From Longimicrobiales bacterium (GTDB lineage Bacteria; Gemmatimonadota; Gemmatimonadetes; Longimicrobiales; Gaopeijiaceae), in contig JANQDZ010000076.1 in NCBI GenBank assembly GCA_028278645.1, positions 18,117-82,116 on the forward strand: DNA of 64,000 nucleotides, in the 5' to 3' direction. The position numbers were made by a program, and so were the translations under genes. This document shows positions 15,640 to 24,016 of this stretch, one piece after another. The notes beneath the pieces were generated by a model, which made no database searches, had not been told where the DNA came from, and saw only the letters and a list, made by a program, of their open reading frames with translations. The stretch's first letter is position 1. Each line of letters starts with the position of its first letter.

Positions 15640-17181
15640 CTAGCGACGGTCGGGTGGTGTCCCGAAGGGGTAGAGCACGCTCAGATCCACGTATTCGTAA
15701 GGTAGAGCATCCAAGTAAGTCGTGCCTACGAACGGCCCTGGGGCCTCCACAACCACGATGGTCTTGGCGAACCCCGTCTCATCGAACCCACGGCGGAAAT
15801 GGACCCGGGATTTCACCACAAAAACGTCGAATTGGTCCAGACCCATGGGAAGGAACCCGAAACGCCCTGGGTCCGTAACTTGAGTATATGTCGGGGAAAT
15901 GATGACGACGTTGCCCTCGCCGAACTCCACCACGGCCACCTTGTCGTAGCTGAAACCTTCGTCGAAGTAAGCCAGCGTACCTTGAATCCTGAACGGAGAC
16001 CCTCCGGACGGGGTGAATCCCCCGATCTCCATGTCGAAGGCATCCCCAGCCTGGGCCCCCGCTGATTCCAACGCGTCCAGAGCCATGGGATCCGTGATCG
16101 CTCCGTAGAGGACACGTTCGAGGCCAGACCTCTCGAAGGCTCGCAGGATATGGGTGGCATCGCCGGGCCTGTCGGAATGGTCTCCTACCGCAACGGGAGT
16201 GGCCCCTGCGGCCACGGCCTGCCCTACCAGCCCCGCGGCCTCGTCAGGGAGAGGGTATTGACCCAACGCGAAATCCTCCCGGACTCGCCAGAAGAAATCG
16301 TTCATGTCGTCTGCGATCCGGTCGGCCAATTCCTGATCGTTGTTGGTCATGACGTGGATCGTGGCACCCACGTCCGGCACGTCGGACCACGGATACCCGT
16401 AAAACACACTCACGAACGCATCGGTCTCCCTCGCTTCCCACCTGCGCGCCCGCTCCATGATGTCCATGGACGGAGAAGTCCCGGTCCACTGCAACACCGT
16501 AGCCGTGATGATCCCCGGCTTTCTGGAGGCGGTGGTCGGGTTGTAGGTCCCTTCCATTGTCATGTGAAGAGCCCTGGCCGCCCGCTGCCCTTGAAGAGCT
16601 GCGTCGTAGTGGGGATACCTCTTGGTAGTGAAGGCAAAGTCGGCCCATTCGAGGAATTCCCCGTCCTCGTTCCCGTGGAGGTCGAAGCTTGCTACGATGG
16701 GCACGTCGGGGCCGACAACCTCCCTGAAACGTCTGGCAATCTCGGCTTCGGGCCGAGGCACGTTCCGGACCGCCATAGCCCCGTGGAGAGCCAGAAACAC
16801 CCCGTCCACCGGTAGCGAGGCCTGGAGATCCTGAATCATCAGGTCGAGGAAATGTTCGAAGGTCTCTTCAGTATTCCAACTCCGGGAAGACCCTCCAAAG
16901 ACCCCCATGGGAGATGAGAGCCCCACCAGCTCCATGTCGCCATAATCCTGCGCTGCCGCCACGAACCCCCCGATGTAACCGCCACCAGAGAGAAGGGCGT
17001 CACCCCCAATGGGTGGGCTGACCTGTTCCCAATCCGCCACGGTGACATCTCCCCCGGGACAGAACGTGCAGGTCTCGTGTGAGAAGGTGGCCACGGCAAC
17101 TTTGAAACTGTCGGCAGGTGGGGCGCAGGAGCCCAGGATGGGTATCAAAATCAGGAGGAAGATCGAGCGGAATCTCAGCAT
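15640..17181 (-). CDS. M81 family metallopeptidase (MlrC-like), lipoprotein
   Basis: This 513-residue protein belongs to the M81/DUF1485 family, whose best-known member is MlrC of microcystin breakdown. The N-terminus is a lipoprotein signal with the lipobox ILGSC. Family motifs are FSHETCTFCPG near residue 35 and ASFDLHGN near 180, which carries the metal ligands, followed by KRYPHYD and a C-terminal MlrC domain with GDHSDRPGDAT near residue 340. It would hydrolyse small or cyclic peptides or related amides on the outer face of a membrane. Such proteins are common in bacteria that make no contact with microcystin, so the substrate is open. Confidence 0.9.
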   Translation of the reverse strand: MLRFRSIFLLILIPILGSCAPPADSFKVAVATFSHETCTFCPGGDVTVADWEQVSPPIGGDALLSGGGYIGGFVAAAQDYGDMELVGLSSPMGVFGGSSRSWNTEETFEHFLDLMIQDLQASLPVDGVFLALHGAMAVRNVPRPEAEIARRFREVVGPDVPIVASFDLHGNEDGEFLEWADFAFTTKRYPHYDAALQGQRAARALHMTMEGTYNPTTASRKPGIITATVLQWTGTSPSMDIMERARRWEARETDAFVSVFYGYPWSDVPDVGATIHVMTNNDQELADRIADDMNDFFWRVREDFALGQYPLPDEAAGLVGQAVAAGATPVAVGDHSDRPGDATHILRAFERSGLERVLYGAITDPMALDALESAGAQAGDAFDMEIGGFTPSGGSPFRIQGTLAYFDEGFSYDKVAVVEFGEGNVVIISPTYTQVTDPGRFGFLPMGLDQFDVFVVKSRVHFRRGFDETGFAKTIVVVEAPGPFVGTTYLDALPYEYVDLSVLYPFGTPPDRR

Positions 17182-17250
17182 GGTTTCACCACCGGAAAAG
17201 GGAATGGAGCAGGTTTATGTGGAAGGTCCGGGAGCCGATGCGTTCCCCGT

Positions 17251-17712
17251 TCAGTCAGCCCTGGCCGGCCCGGAGGACTCGCTCTCGTCCGAAGACCGAT
17301 CGACAATTCCCTGCGTAACCAAGCGTTCGATGGCCTTGCCTAGTTCCTCGTACCCGCCAGGCTTCAGGACAAAGTCCCTGGCCCCGAAAGCAAAGGCTTG
17401 ATCCCGGACAGTGGGATCTTCACATCCTGTGAAAACGATCACCGGGATTCCCCGCAGTTCTCGATGTTCATTGAGCCACTCGAGAAGATCCAGGCCGGTC
17501 CCGTCGTCCAACCAATGGTCCAATATGATCAGGTTCGGACGGGGATGTCTTTCTTTCTCGTGGAACGGCCATTCGCCCAGCAGATAGGACTTGGCTTGGG
17601 AGACGGTTTCGGTCACCGTCACGTGCCGACCCAGCCCATGATAGTCCAGAAGGGCCTGGACCAGGACGGTGTGATCGAGGCTGTCCTCTACCAGTAGGAT
17701 GATATCGTCCAC
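17251..17712 (-). CDS. Single-domain response regulator (Rcp1-like)
   Basis: This 153-residue protein is a stand-alone receiver domain. The acidic pair is in LLVEDS near residue 9, the phospho-acceptor Asp in IILDHW near 66, the Thr in VFTG near 99, and the Lys in VLKPGG near 121. All are intact. It is of the type with a long segment between the first helix and the acceptor strand, as in Rcp1. A GTG at 17712 is the likely start, with AAGGAG a little far upstream; the frame to 17856 adds low-quality sequence. No kinase is adjacent. It lies downstream of a cyclophilin and a second receiver protein on the same strand. Confidence 0.9.
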   Translation of the reverse strand: MDDIILLVEDSLDHTVLVQALLDYHGLGRHVTVTETVSQAKSYLLGEWPFHEKERHPRPNLIILDHWLDDGTGLDLLEWLNEHRELRGIPVIVFTGCEDPTVRDQAFAFGARDFVLKPGGYEELGKAIERLVTQGIVDRSSDESESSGPARAD

Positions 17713-17889
17713 TTGACCGCCATCTCCTTGGCGAGCACCTCGTCTCCGAAGGGCAGCGCCTCTGACTCGGAGTGGGGGGGCTGGGATGACACAGCGCGCC
17801 TCAAATTGCCGGTCGAGCGAGCCGGCGGCAAGGGAATGCCACGTGCGGGGGAGCATTCAGGAAGGTCTTTTCTGTGGGGCGGCCGGAAC

Positions 17890-18486
17890 TCAGCTTTTGA
17901 TCCTCTCAATGCCGAGGATCGGGACCGGAGGGGACAACGTTTGGCCGTTCGCCGGAGAGCGGTTGATGGCCCGAACAACGTCCATCCCTTCCAACACGAC
18001 CCCAAAAGCCGCAAATCCCTGTCCGTCGGGGTTTCGCCGTCCTTCATAGTCCAATTCGGGCTGATCCCCAACACAGATAAAGAAAGACGAAGTAGCTGTG
18101 TCGGGCCCACCTCGGGCCATGGAGATGGCACCGTCCACGTGCAGGAGGCCGGTGACGTGCGTCCGTTCGAGGTCGATGGCCTGGAAGCCCTCTCCCCTGC
18201 GGCCCCGGTTCATGTCCCCTTGGATCACCACAATTCGGATAGAGTCGTTGGGCTGGTTGTCTTCGTGGACGGTTCGATGGAAGGATCCCCCGGTGTAGTA
18301 ATTCCCATCCACGTAGCGGAGGAAGTTCGCCACGGTGGTCGGCGCATGGTCCGGGTAGACCTCCACCTTGATGACTCCCAACTCGGTCCGGATCTCAACT
18401 TGGACAGGTTGACCTTCGCTTTGTCCCCAAAGGCCCCCGATAGGGAAAATAAAAAGAAGGAGGACGAGGGCGGGGGTCCTACTCAT
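17890..18486 (-). CDS. Secreted cyclophilin-type peptidyl-prolyl isomerase
   Basis: This 198-residue protein has a signal peptide (about residues 1-22, cleaved after LWGQ) and a cyclophilin domain. The entry phrase APTTVANFLRYVDGNYY and the active-site FHR are present. The usual QGGD loop reads VIQGDMNRG, and an extra loop separates it from FHR. SMARGGPDTATSSFFICVGD and FAAFGVV follow as expected. It should assist folding of exported proteins in the periplasm. Its ATG overlaps the stop of the upstream receiver gene (ATGA at 18483-18486), an unusual pairing for a folding catalyst. Confidence 0.9.
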   Translation of the reverse strand: MSRTPALVLLLFIFPIGGLWGQSEGQPVQVEIRTELGVIKVEVYPDHAPTTVANFLRYVDGNYYTGGSFHRTVHEDNQPNDSIRIVVIQGDMNRGRRGEGFQAIDLERTHVTGLLHVDGAISMARGGPDTATSSFFICVGDQPELDYEGRRNPDGQGFAAFGVVLEGMDVVRAINRSPANGQTLSPPVPILGIERIKS

Positions 18487-18884
18487 TTCCTGACCCTGCC
18501 CCAGGGGTCCATGCGATCGGGGAGTTTGGGAAGACTCAAGGCGATATCTACGGCTTTGAGAAGTTCCTCCGCGTCAAGGGGTTTTTTCAGTGAGAGGTCG
18601 GCTCCGTACTCCATGGCCAAGTCGAGCTGATCGGCGGCCCAGCCCGAAACGGCGATAAGGGGCATGAACAGCCGCGCCTCCCTGAGCTCTTTGATAAATC
18701 GGAGACCGTTGAAGTCCGGCATCGCCAGGTCGGTCACGATTAGCTCGATGTCCTCGGTACGGCAGAGCTGAAGGGCAGTTTGGCCGTCGGAGGCGAACAG
18801 GAGTTCGTGGCCCTCTTTTTCCAGTATGGTCCGTTCCAGGACGCGATCCATCTCCTCATCGTCGACGATCAGGACCAAGGCCAT
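18483..18884 (-). CDS. Single-domain response regulator (CheY-like)
   Basis: This 133-residue receiver protein has all phosphorylation residues: DDEE near residue 7, Asp in IVTDLAMPD near 51, Ser in AVSGW near 81, and Lys in LKKPLD near 101. There is no output domain. The start MALVLIVDD at 18884 has GGAG ten bases upstream; a GTG four codons earlier is the alternative. It is translationally coupled to the cyclophilin gene. No histidine kinase is found in the window, so its partner lies elsewhere. Confidence 0.92.
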   Translation of the reverse strand: MALVLIVDDEEMDRVLERTILEKEGHELLFASDGQTALQLCRTEDIELIVTDLAMPDFNGLRFIKELREARLFMPLIAVSGWAADQLDLAMEYGADLSLKKPLDAEELLKAVDIALSLPKLPDRMDPWGRVRK

Positions 18885-19023
18885 GGCTATCTCCACTCCC
18901 AGATTCGGTGCAGGACCCCGGTATCCCGGCCGCCGCCTGGGCAGCTGGGTCCGAATAACGCCGGGGAACTCTGGTTGGCCAGACTACCACAGAGATCCTA
19001 CGAAAAAACGTCGCGCAGATCCA

Positions 19024-20085
19024 CTACTTTGTTTGCCCGTTTCCTGTCGGTTGGCCCGCCAGTACGCGGAGTAATGTCTGATTGATTTCGGTATCCTGGA
19101 AATCGTCCCACTCCAGGAAGTACCCTTCCGGATCATAACCCACAAAAGTCTGGACGAAGCCACCCTCCGGGGTGATCTCCGGGGTACGGAATTCGAATCC
19201 TTCCACCCCGTTCAGGTGCTCGAACCAGGCCTCCAAACCCGAGGTAAAGAAAGAGACAGTGACCGCTTTCTCTTCCGAGGCCTGGTGAAGGCCCCTTTCC
19301 CCGTCAACGAATCCCAGGAACCCCGTGAGGGAGGCAGGATAAACCTTGGCCCAGCCTTGGTCGACCAGGATATCCACTCCGAGGGCAGCCCTGTAGAACT
19401 CCTGGATGGTGTCCAAGTCCTGGTAGTAGAGCCAAAGGACCGTGCCCCGGACTCCGAGGTTCCCCGGCCGGGTCGTGATGACACCCGGAGCCGTCTCCCC
19501 ACCATCAGGGTACAGCGGTTCCACCCCGTTCAGGATCGGAAGGAGGGATACATTCTCCGGATGGGGGTTGAACCGCTCGAATTCAAGCAGATACCCCTCC
19601 GGATCGATGGCGACAAATCCGTCGTGAGGGCGCCCTTCTTCCACAATCCCCTCCTCATTCCCCAAGCCAGCCCTCATCTCCACCCCCAGGCCGTTCAGGT
19701 ATTCCCACCAACCCTCGACCTCATCGGAGATGACAGCCAACGTGACACTCTTCGGCTCTTTCGATGAGTGCATCCCCTCCGTCTCATCTACCAGCGTCAG
19801 ATAGGAGGTGGGCCCAACACGAAGGATTTTGGCGAATCCGTAGTCGGCCACGGTTCTAAAGCCCAGAACCTCGGTGTAAAAGGCCCAGGCCCCATCCACG
19901 TCCTGGTAGTAATAAAAGGCATTGGTGGCCACAATCTCCGGGAGTGCCGACGCAGCTTCAGTCATATCGCCCTCGGGAGAATCGGGGCTTCTTCCCTCGC
20001 CACCACCGCATGCGACGAGCAGGACGAGGGACAGGGAGAACAGTTTTCGAAGAGCCACGGTTTTGGGTCCTTTTCCCAAGGTCAT
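19024..20085 (-). CDS. Lipoprotein with two VOC (glyoxalase-like) domains
   Basis: This 353-residue protein has a signal ending in the lipobox LVACGGG, followed by a short linker. Two repeats of the vicinal-oxygen-chelate fold follow, about 48-185 and 210-340. Each has a YYQDVDGAWAFYTEVLGF or YYQDLDTIQEFYRAALG entry, a GLHQASEEKAVTVSFF-type middle, and a closing DPEGYLLEFE or DPEGYFLEW. The closing Glu of each repeat could bind metal. Members range from lyases to antibiotic-binding proteins, so function is open. The start may instead be a GTG nine codons in, which gives a more standard signal. Confidence 0.85.
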   Translation of the reverse strand: MTLGKGPKTVALRKLFSLSLVLLVACGGGEGRSPDSPEGDMTEAASALPEIVATNAFYYYQDVDGAWAFYTEVLGFRTVADYGFAKILRVGPTSYLTLVDETEGMHSSKEPKSVTLAVISDEVEGWWEYLNGLGVEMRAGLGNEEGIVEEGRPHDGFVAIDPEGYLLEFERFNPHPENVSLLPILNGVEPLYPDGGETAPGVITTRPGNLGVRGTVLWLYYQDLDTIQEFYRAALGVDILVDQGWAKVYPASLTGFLGFVDGERGLHQASEEKAVTVSFFTSGLEAWFEHLNGVEGFEFRTPEITPEGGFVQTFVGYDPEGYFLEWDDFQDTEINQTLLRVLAGQPTGNGQTK

Positions 20086-20119
20086 TAGGAGTGGGCACTA
20101 AGGACGACCTCACACCCGG

Positions 20120-20866
20120 TCATATCGACATAAAGATCCGTACTCCGGCGATCACGAGCACGACAGCCAGGAGCCAATGTAAAGTTTTGGGGCTCAGGCG
20201 CTTGGCCCCGAAGTCTGACCCGATCCACCCTCCCACAGCCACCACCACCATCCAGACCGGGAGGAAGGACGGGATTCCCTCTGTATGGAAGCCGATGCCC
20301 ACCAGGGCCGCTACGGAGTTCACAAGTATGAACGCCGAGGAGAGACATGCTGTGGTCTTGGCGGTCGCCCAACCCTTCAGGATCAGAAGGGGCGCCAAAA
20401 AGATCCCTCCCCCAATTCCTATGAGCCCCGACAAAAGTCCGATCCCCCCCCCGGCCACCAGCGAAGCCCAGAGGGGAGGGTCTCCCGTCACCCCCTCTTC
20501 CGGAAGGGGCGGTTTCCAGAAAAGCAGGACCGCAGCCCAGAGAAGAGCCGCCCCCACCAAGGGCTTGAAGATCTCTGGAGGGAGGGAGAGGTATCCCCCG
20601 ACGAAGGCGAGGGGGACTGACGACAAAACGAAGGGAAGGAGGAGTTTACCCTTAAAAAAACCGGCCCGTGAGAACTTCACCAGACCGATGGATGAGACGA
20701 CAACGTTCAAAGTCAGGGCAATCAGCCGGAAGTTCTCTGGCGTTACCCCAAGAAGAGCCATTGCCGCCAGGTAGCCCGAACCTCCTCCCTGCCCCACTGC
20801 GGCATAAAGAACCGCCATGAGAAGGAAGAGGCCGGTGAGGCCCGCAATCAGTCCAGGATCGTCCAC
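20120..20866 (-). CDS. TauE/SafE family membrane transporter
   Basis: This 248-residue protein has about eight helices in two homologous halves, as is usual for the sulfite/organosulfonate exporter family. The family phrases are AAVGQGGGSGYLA at residues 21-33 and IGIGGGIFLAPLLI near 150. The start is a GTG with a weak ribosome binding site. The substrate is unknown; sulfite, sulfoacetate and related anions are reported for the family. It ends 34 bases before the VOC lipoprotein gene. Confidence 0.9.
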   Translation of the reverse strand: MDDPGLIAGLTGLFLLMAVLYAAVGQGGGSGYLAAMALLGVTPENFRLIALTLNVVVSSIGLVKFSRAGFFKGKLLLPFVLSSVPLAFVGGYLSLPPEIFKPLVGAALLWAAVLLFWKPPLPEEGVTGDPPLWASLVAGGGIGLLSGLIGIGGGIFLAPLLILKGWATAKTTACLSSAFILVNSVAALVGIGFHTEGIPSFLPVWMVVVAVGGWIGSDFGAKRLSPKTLHWLLAVVLVIAGVRIFMSI

Positions 20867-21157
20867 TCGGGGCTACCCCACTTCCCTGAGGACTTCAGGG
20901 AGGGGTCGATTCGGGGTAGGGAAGAAGACCCGCTGTTTCGAACTCATCCGTCGGCCTCCCATTAGATGATGTCGGACCACCGGAATCAAGCTGCCCCTAC
21001 CCGAGCCCTGGAGCAAGGCGATTCCTGGCACAACCCCGGCTCAACACTCCCGGGGGGATAATTGTCTTATTGTATTGGAGTGTCGTCGGCGGCCGGGCCC
21101 TCCATGGCCCCGCCGCCGAAATACCATTTGGACGCTGATGACGGGCTGATTTTATCC

Positions 21158-23923
21158 ATGCGTGGCTTTTTTTTATTTCTCTCCAACATCGGTCCATCCG
21201 CCGGCCTCCTGGCCTGCCTCGGGCTTTGCCTGGCCCCCCCCTCTCCGGCTGCCGCCCTACAGGGGGGCGATCCCTCAGCTGCCGACGCCGGGGTACCCAC
21301 CGTTCGAGCCTCCCGGCTTCAAGGAACTCTCAACTTCGACGGGATCCCCGACGAGGAGGCATGGGGCCAGGCAGTTCCGGCTACGGTTTTTACCCAGCTG
21401 GATCCCTTTGAGGGGGAACCGGCTTCGGAGGAAACTCGGGTATACCTCCTTTACGACGACAACGCGCTGTACGTCGGGGCCATCATGAGGGACGGCAGCC
21501 CGGTATCCACTCGCTTGGGACGCCGAGACGGGTGGCTCATGGACACGGATTGGCTCACCGTCTCCCTGGACTCGTACAACGACCACCGGACCGGCTTCAA
21601 GTTCGAGATCAACCCGGATGGGGTAAGGGGCGACGAGGCTCTTACTGGAGGACAGGACAGGCGCGGGGACTCCTCCTGGGACCCGGTTTGGGAAGCGGCT
21701 ACGAACGTCGATGAGGACGGGTGGACCGCCGAGATGCGGATCCCGTTCAGCCAGCTCCGGTTCGGGAGCGCCGAGGACCAGGTGTGGGGGATCCAGATCA
21801 TTCGTGACATAGCCCGGAACCGGGAGAAGCAGCTTTTCTCCTTCACGCCGAAGGATGAAGCTTCGGGAATCGCCCGATACGGCCACCTGGAGGGAATCCA
21901 GGGTTTAAACCGACCCCGTGGCCTGGAGCTTCTACCCTATGTCCAGAGCAGGGCGGAGTTCGTGCCCGTGAGCCAAAGCTCCAGCGTGGACTTCGAGAAC
22001 CCCTATCGGGACGGCTCGGACTTTTTCTACGGCGCCGGCTTCGACCTGAAGTACGGACTCAGCACCGGCCTCATCCTGAACGCCACCATCAACCCCGACT
22101 TCGGCCAGGTTGAGGTGGACCCGGCCGTGGTGAACCTCACGGCTTTTGAAACCCGCTTCGACGAGAAGCGGCCTTTCTTCGTGGAAGGCGCCGGGATCTT
22201 CTCGTTCGGCCAGGGTGGCGGGGGAGGCCGCGGTGGAGGCATGAGAGGTTTCTTCGGCGGTGGCCACGGGGGTGGGGGGCCCACTCAGCTTCTCTACAGT
22301 AGGCGCATCGGGGATCGCCCCCGGGGCGGCACACCCTCAGAAGCGGTTTACGACGACGTTCCCGACGCTACCACGATCCTCGGAGCTGCGAAGCTCACCG
22401 GTCAGACGGAAGGTGGGCTCTCGGTGGGATTTATGGGTGCGGTGACCGGGAGGGAGATGGCGGATTTCATCACGGAGGCGGGGCAAACCGGCGAAGCGGA
22501 GGTCTCCCCCCTCACCAACTTCCTCGTGGCACGCTTGAGGCAGGACTTCCGTGACGGCCAGTCGGCACTGGGAGCCATCGGAACCGCAGTGAATCGGGAC
22601 CTGGGTGACGAGGCCCTCGCTCAGGAGCTCCGCTCTTCGGCCTATTCCGGGGGCGTGGACTTCTTTCACGAATGGTCCGACCGGACCTGGTCTTTCACCG
22701 GACAGTTCGCCGGAAGCCGAATCGCCGGCGAGCCGGAGGTCATCACCAGTGCCCAGGAAGCTTCCGCACGATACTACCAACGGCCCGACGCGGACCACAT
22801 CGAGTTGGATCCCGACGCCACTACCCTGGCCGGGTACACGGGGAGCATGGAGATCCGGCGACAGGCAGGACTGCACTGGCGCGGCGGAGCCGAGTTCAGC
22901 TTCACCAGCCCTGGCTTCGAGGTGAACGACCTTGGCTTCCAGCGAGACGCCGACAGGCGGGAAGCCGAAGTGTCCCTTGAATACCAGGAGAACCGACCAG
23001 GTGAGACCTTCCGCCGCTGGGAGATCAGCGCCGAGCCCCAAGCCTCCTGGAACTTTAACGGCGACCGGTTGGACACCCAGCTATCCCTTCGGTCCAACTT
23101 CACGTGGCTGAACTACTGGTCCAGCCGGTTCAGCTACGAGAGGACCTTCGAATCCATGGACGACCGCCTCACGCGAGGCGGGCCGTTGGCGAAGAAGCCC
23201 AGCGCGCACCAGGTGTCCCTCAATCAGACCACGGACTTCAGCAAGCCGGTCTCAGGCATGGCCAACGTCACGTATTCCTGGGACGAGGCCGGAGGTTCTC
23301 GTACCTCTTACTTCGCATCCGTCGGAATCAAGACCAGCAGCACGTGGGAGCTCACCCTGGGACCCCGCCTCAGCATGAACAAGTCCGTGGCTCAGTATGT
23401 CGGAGACGAGGAAGATCCCCTCGCCACATCCACTTACGGCGCCCGGTATCTTTTCGCCGATCTTGAACAGACCACTCTGTCAATGGACACGCGCCTGAAC
23501 GTGACGTTCACCCCCGATCTGACGCTGGAGCTTTACGCCCAGCCGTTCATCGCCACCGGCGACTACGAAACGCCCAAAGAGCTCGGGGCGCCCGGCACCT
23601 TCGAGTTCAACCGTTATGGAATCGATGTGGGTGAGTTCACGCTGGACGATGACGGGAAGCCCGTCGTCGATCCGGACGGCGCGGGGCCGGCCGACCCGTT
23701 CACCATCTATCGCTGGGATTTCAACCGGGTATCCCTCAGGGGGACGGGAGTCTTGAGATGGGAATGGCGACCGGGATCCACTCTCTTTTTCGTCTGGCAA
23801 CAGAACCGGTCCAGCAGCAATGGATACGGCGACTTCGACTTGGGCCGTGACGTGGACGAGCTCTTCGCCGGAGATGCCCATAACATCTTCATGGTCAAAG
23901 CCACGTACTGGATCGGCTCCTAG
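21158..23923 (+). CDS. DUF5916 protein with CBM9-like domain and outer-membrane barrel
   Basis: This 921-residue protein has a signal peptide (about residues 1-35), then a CBM9-like beta-sandwich (about 45-230, with DGIPDEEAW and YDDNALYVGA). The DUF5916 region follows, with AYFETRFDEKRPFFVEG-like spacing near 355-370, and a long C-terminal part of alternating aromatic and polar strands typical of an outer-membrane barrel. A Gly-rich insertion (FGQGGGGGRGGG) lies just after FFVEGAGIF. Proteins of this type are abundant in Gemmatimonadota and Bacteroidota and have no proven role; binding or surface display of a carbohydrate-like ligand is often proposed. The start at 21158 gives the signal peptide, but the ribosome binding site is weak. 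A strong terminator follows. Confidence 0.88.
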   Translation: MRGFFLFLSNIGPSAGLLACLGLCLAPPSPAAALQGGDPSAADAGVPTVRASRLQGTLNFDGIPDEEAWGQAVPATVFTQLDPFEGEPASEETRVYLLYDDNALYVGAIMRDGSPVSTRLGRRDGWLMDTDWLTVSLDSYNDHRTGFKFEINPDGVRGDEALTGGQDRRGDSSWDPVWEAATNVDEDGWTAEMRIPFSQLRFGSAEDQVWGIQIIRDIARNREKQLFSFTPKDEASGIARYGHLEGIQGLNRPRGLELLPYVQSRAEFVPVSQSSSVDFENPYRDGSDFFYGAGFDLKYGLSTGLILNATINPDFGQVEVDPAVVNLTAFETRFDEKRPFFVEGAGIFSFGQGGGGGRGGGMRGFFGGGHGGGGPTQLLYSRRIGDRPRGGTPSEAVYDDVPDATTILGAAKLTGQTEGGLSVGFMGAVTGREMADFITEAGQTGEAEVSPLTNFLVARLRQDFRDGQSALGAIGTAVNRDLGDEALAQELRSSAYSGGVDFFHEWSDRTWSFTGQFAGSRIAGEPEVITSAQEASARYYQRPDADHIELDPDATTLAGYTGSMEIRRQAGLHWRGGAEFSFTSPGFEVNDLGFQRDADRREAEVSLEYQENRPGETFRRWEISAEPQASWNFNGDRLDTQLSLRSNFTWLNYWSSRFSYERTFESMDDRLTRGGPLAKKPSAHQVSLNQTTDFSKPVSGMANVTYSWDEAGGSRTSYFASVGIKTSSTWELTLGPRLSMNKSVAQYVGDEEDPLATSTYGARYLFADLEQTTLSMDTRLNVTFTPDLTLELYAQPFIATGDYETPKELGAPGTFEFNRYGIDVGEFTLDDDGKPVVDPDGAGPADPFTIYRWDFNRVSLRGTGVLRWEWRPGSTLFFVWQQNRSSSNGYGDFDLGRDVDELFAGDAHNIFMVKATYWIGS

Positions 23924-23951
23924 GAGAGCTGCTCCGAGCGGTCCCAACGGA

Positions 23952-23990
23952 AAACCGCCGGAGAGCAGCTGGCTCTCCGGCGGTTTATTT
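23952..23990 (+). terminator. Rho-independent terminator after the DUF5916 gene
   Basis: AAACCGCCGGAGAGC (23952-23966) pairs perfectly with GCTCTCCGGCGGTTT (23972-23986), a 15-bp stem with a 5-base loop. It is followed by ATTTTGG. It begins 28 bases after the stop codon and may also serve the convergent minus-strand gene. Confidence 0.88.
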
Positions 23991-24016
23991 TGGCTTCCGG
24001 TTTTGGGAAAGGCTCC

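Noticed and set aside
21062..21157. Longer start for the DUF5916 protein
   Set aside because: The extra codons begin with TTG and would place 32 residues of non-signal sequence before an obvious signal peptide.
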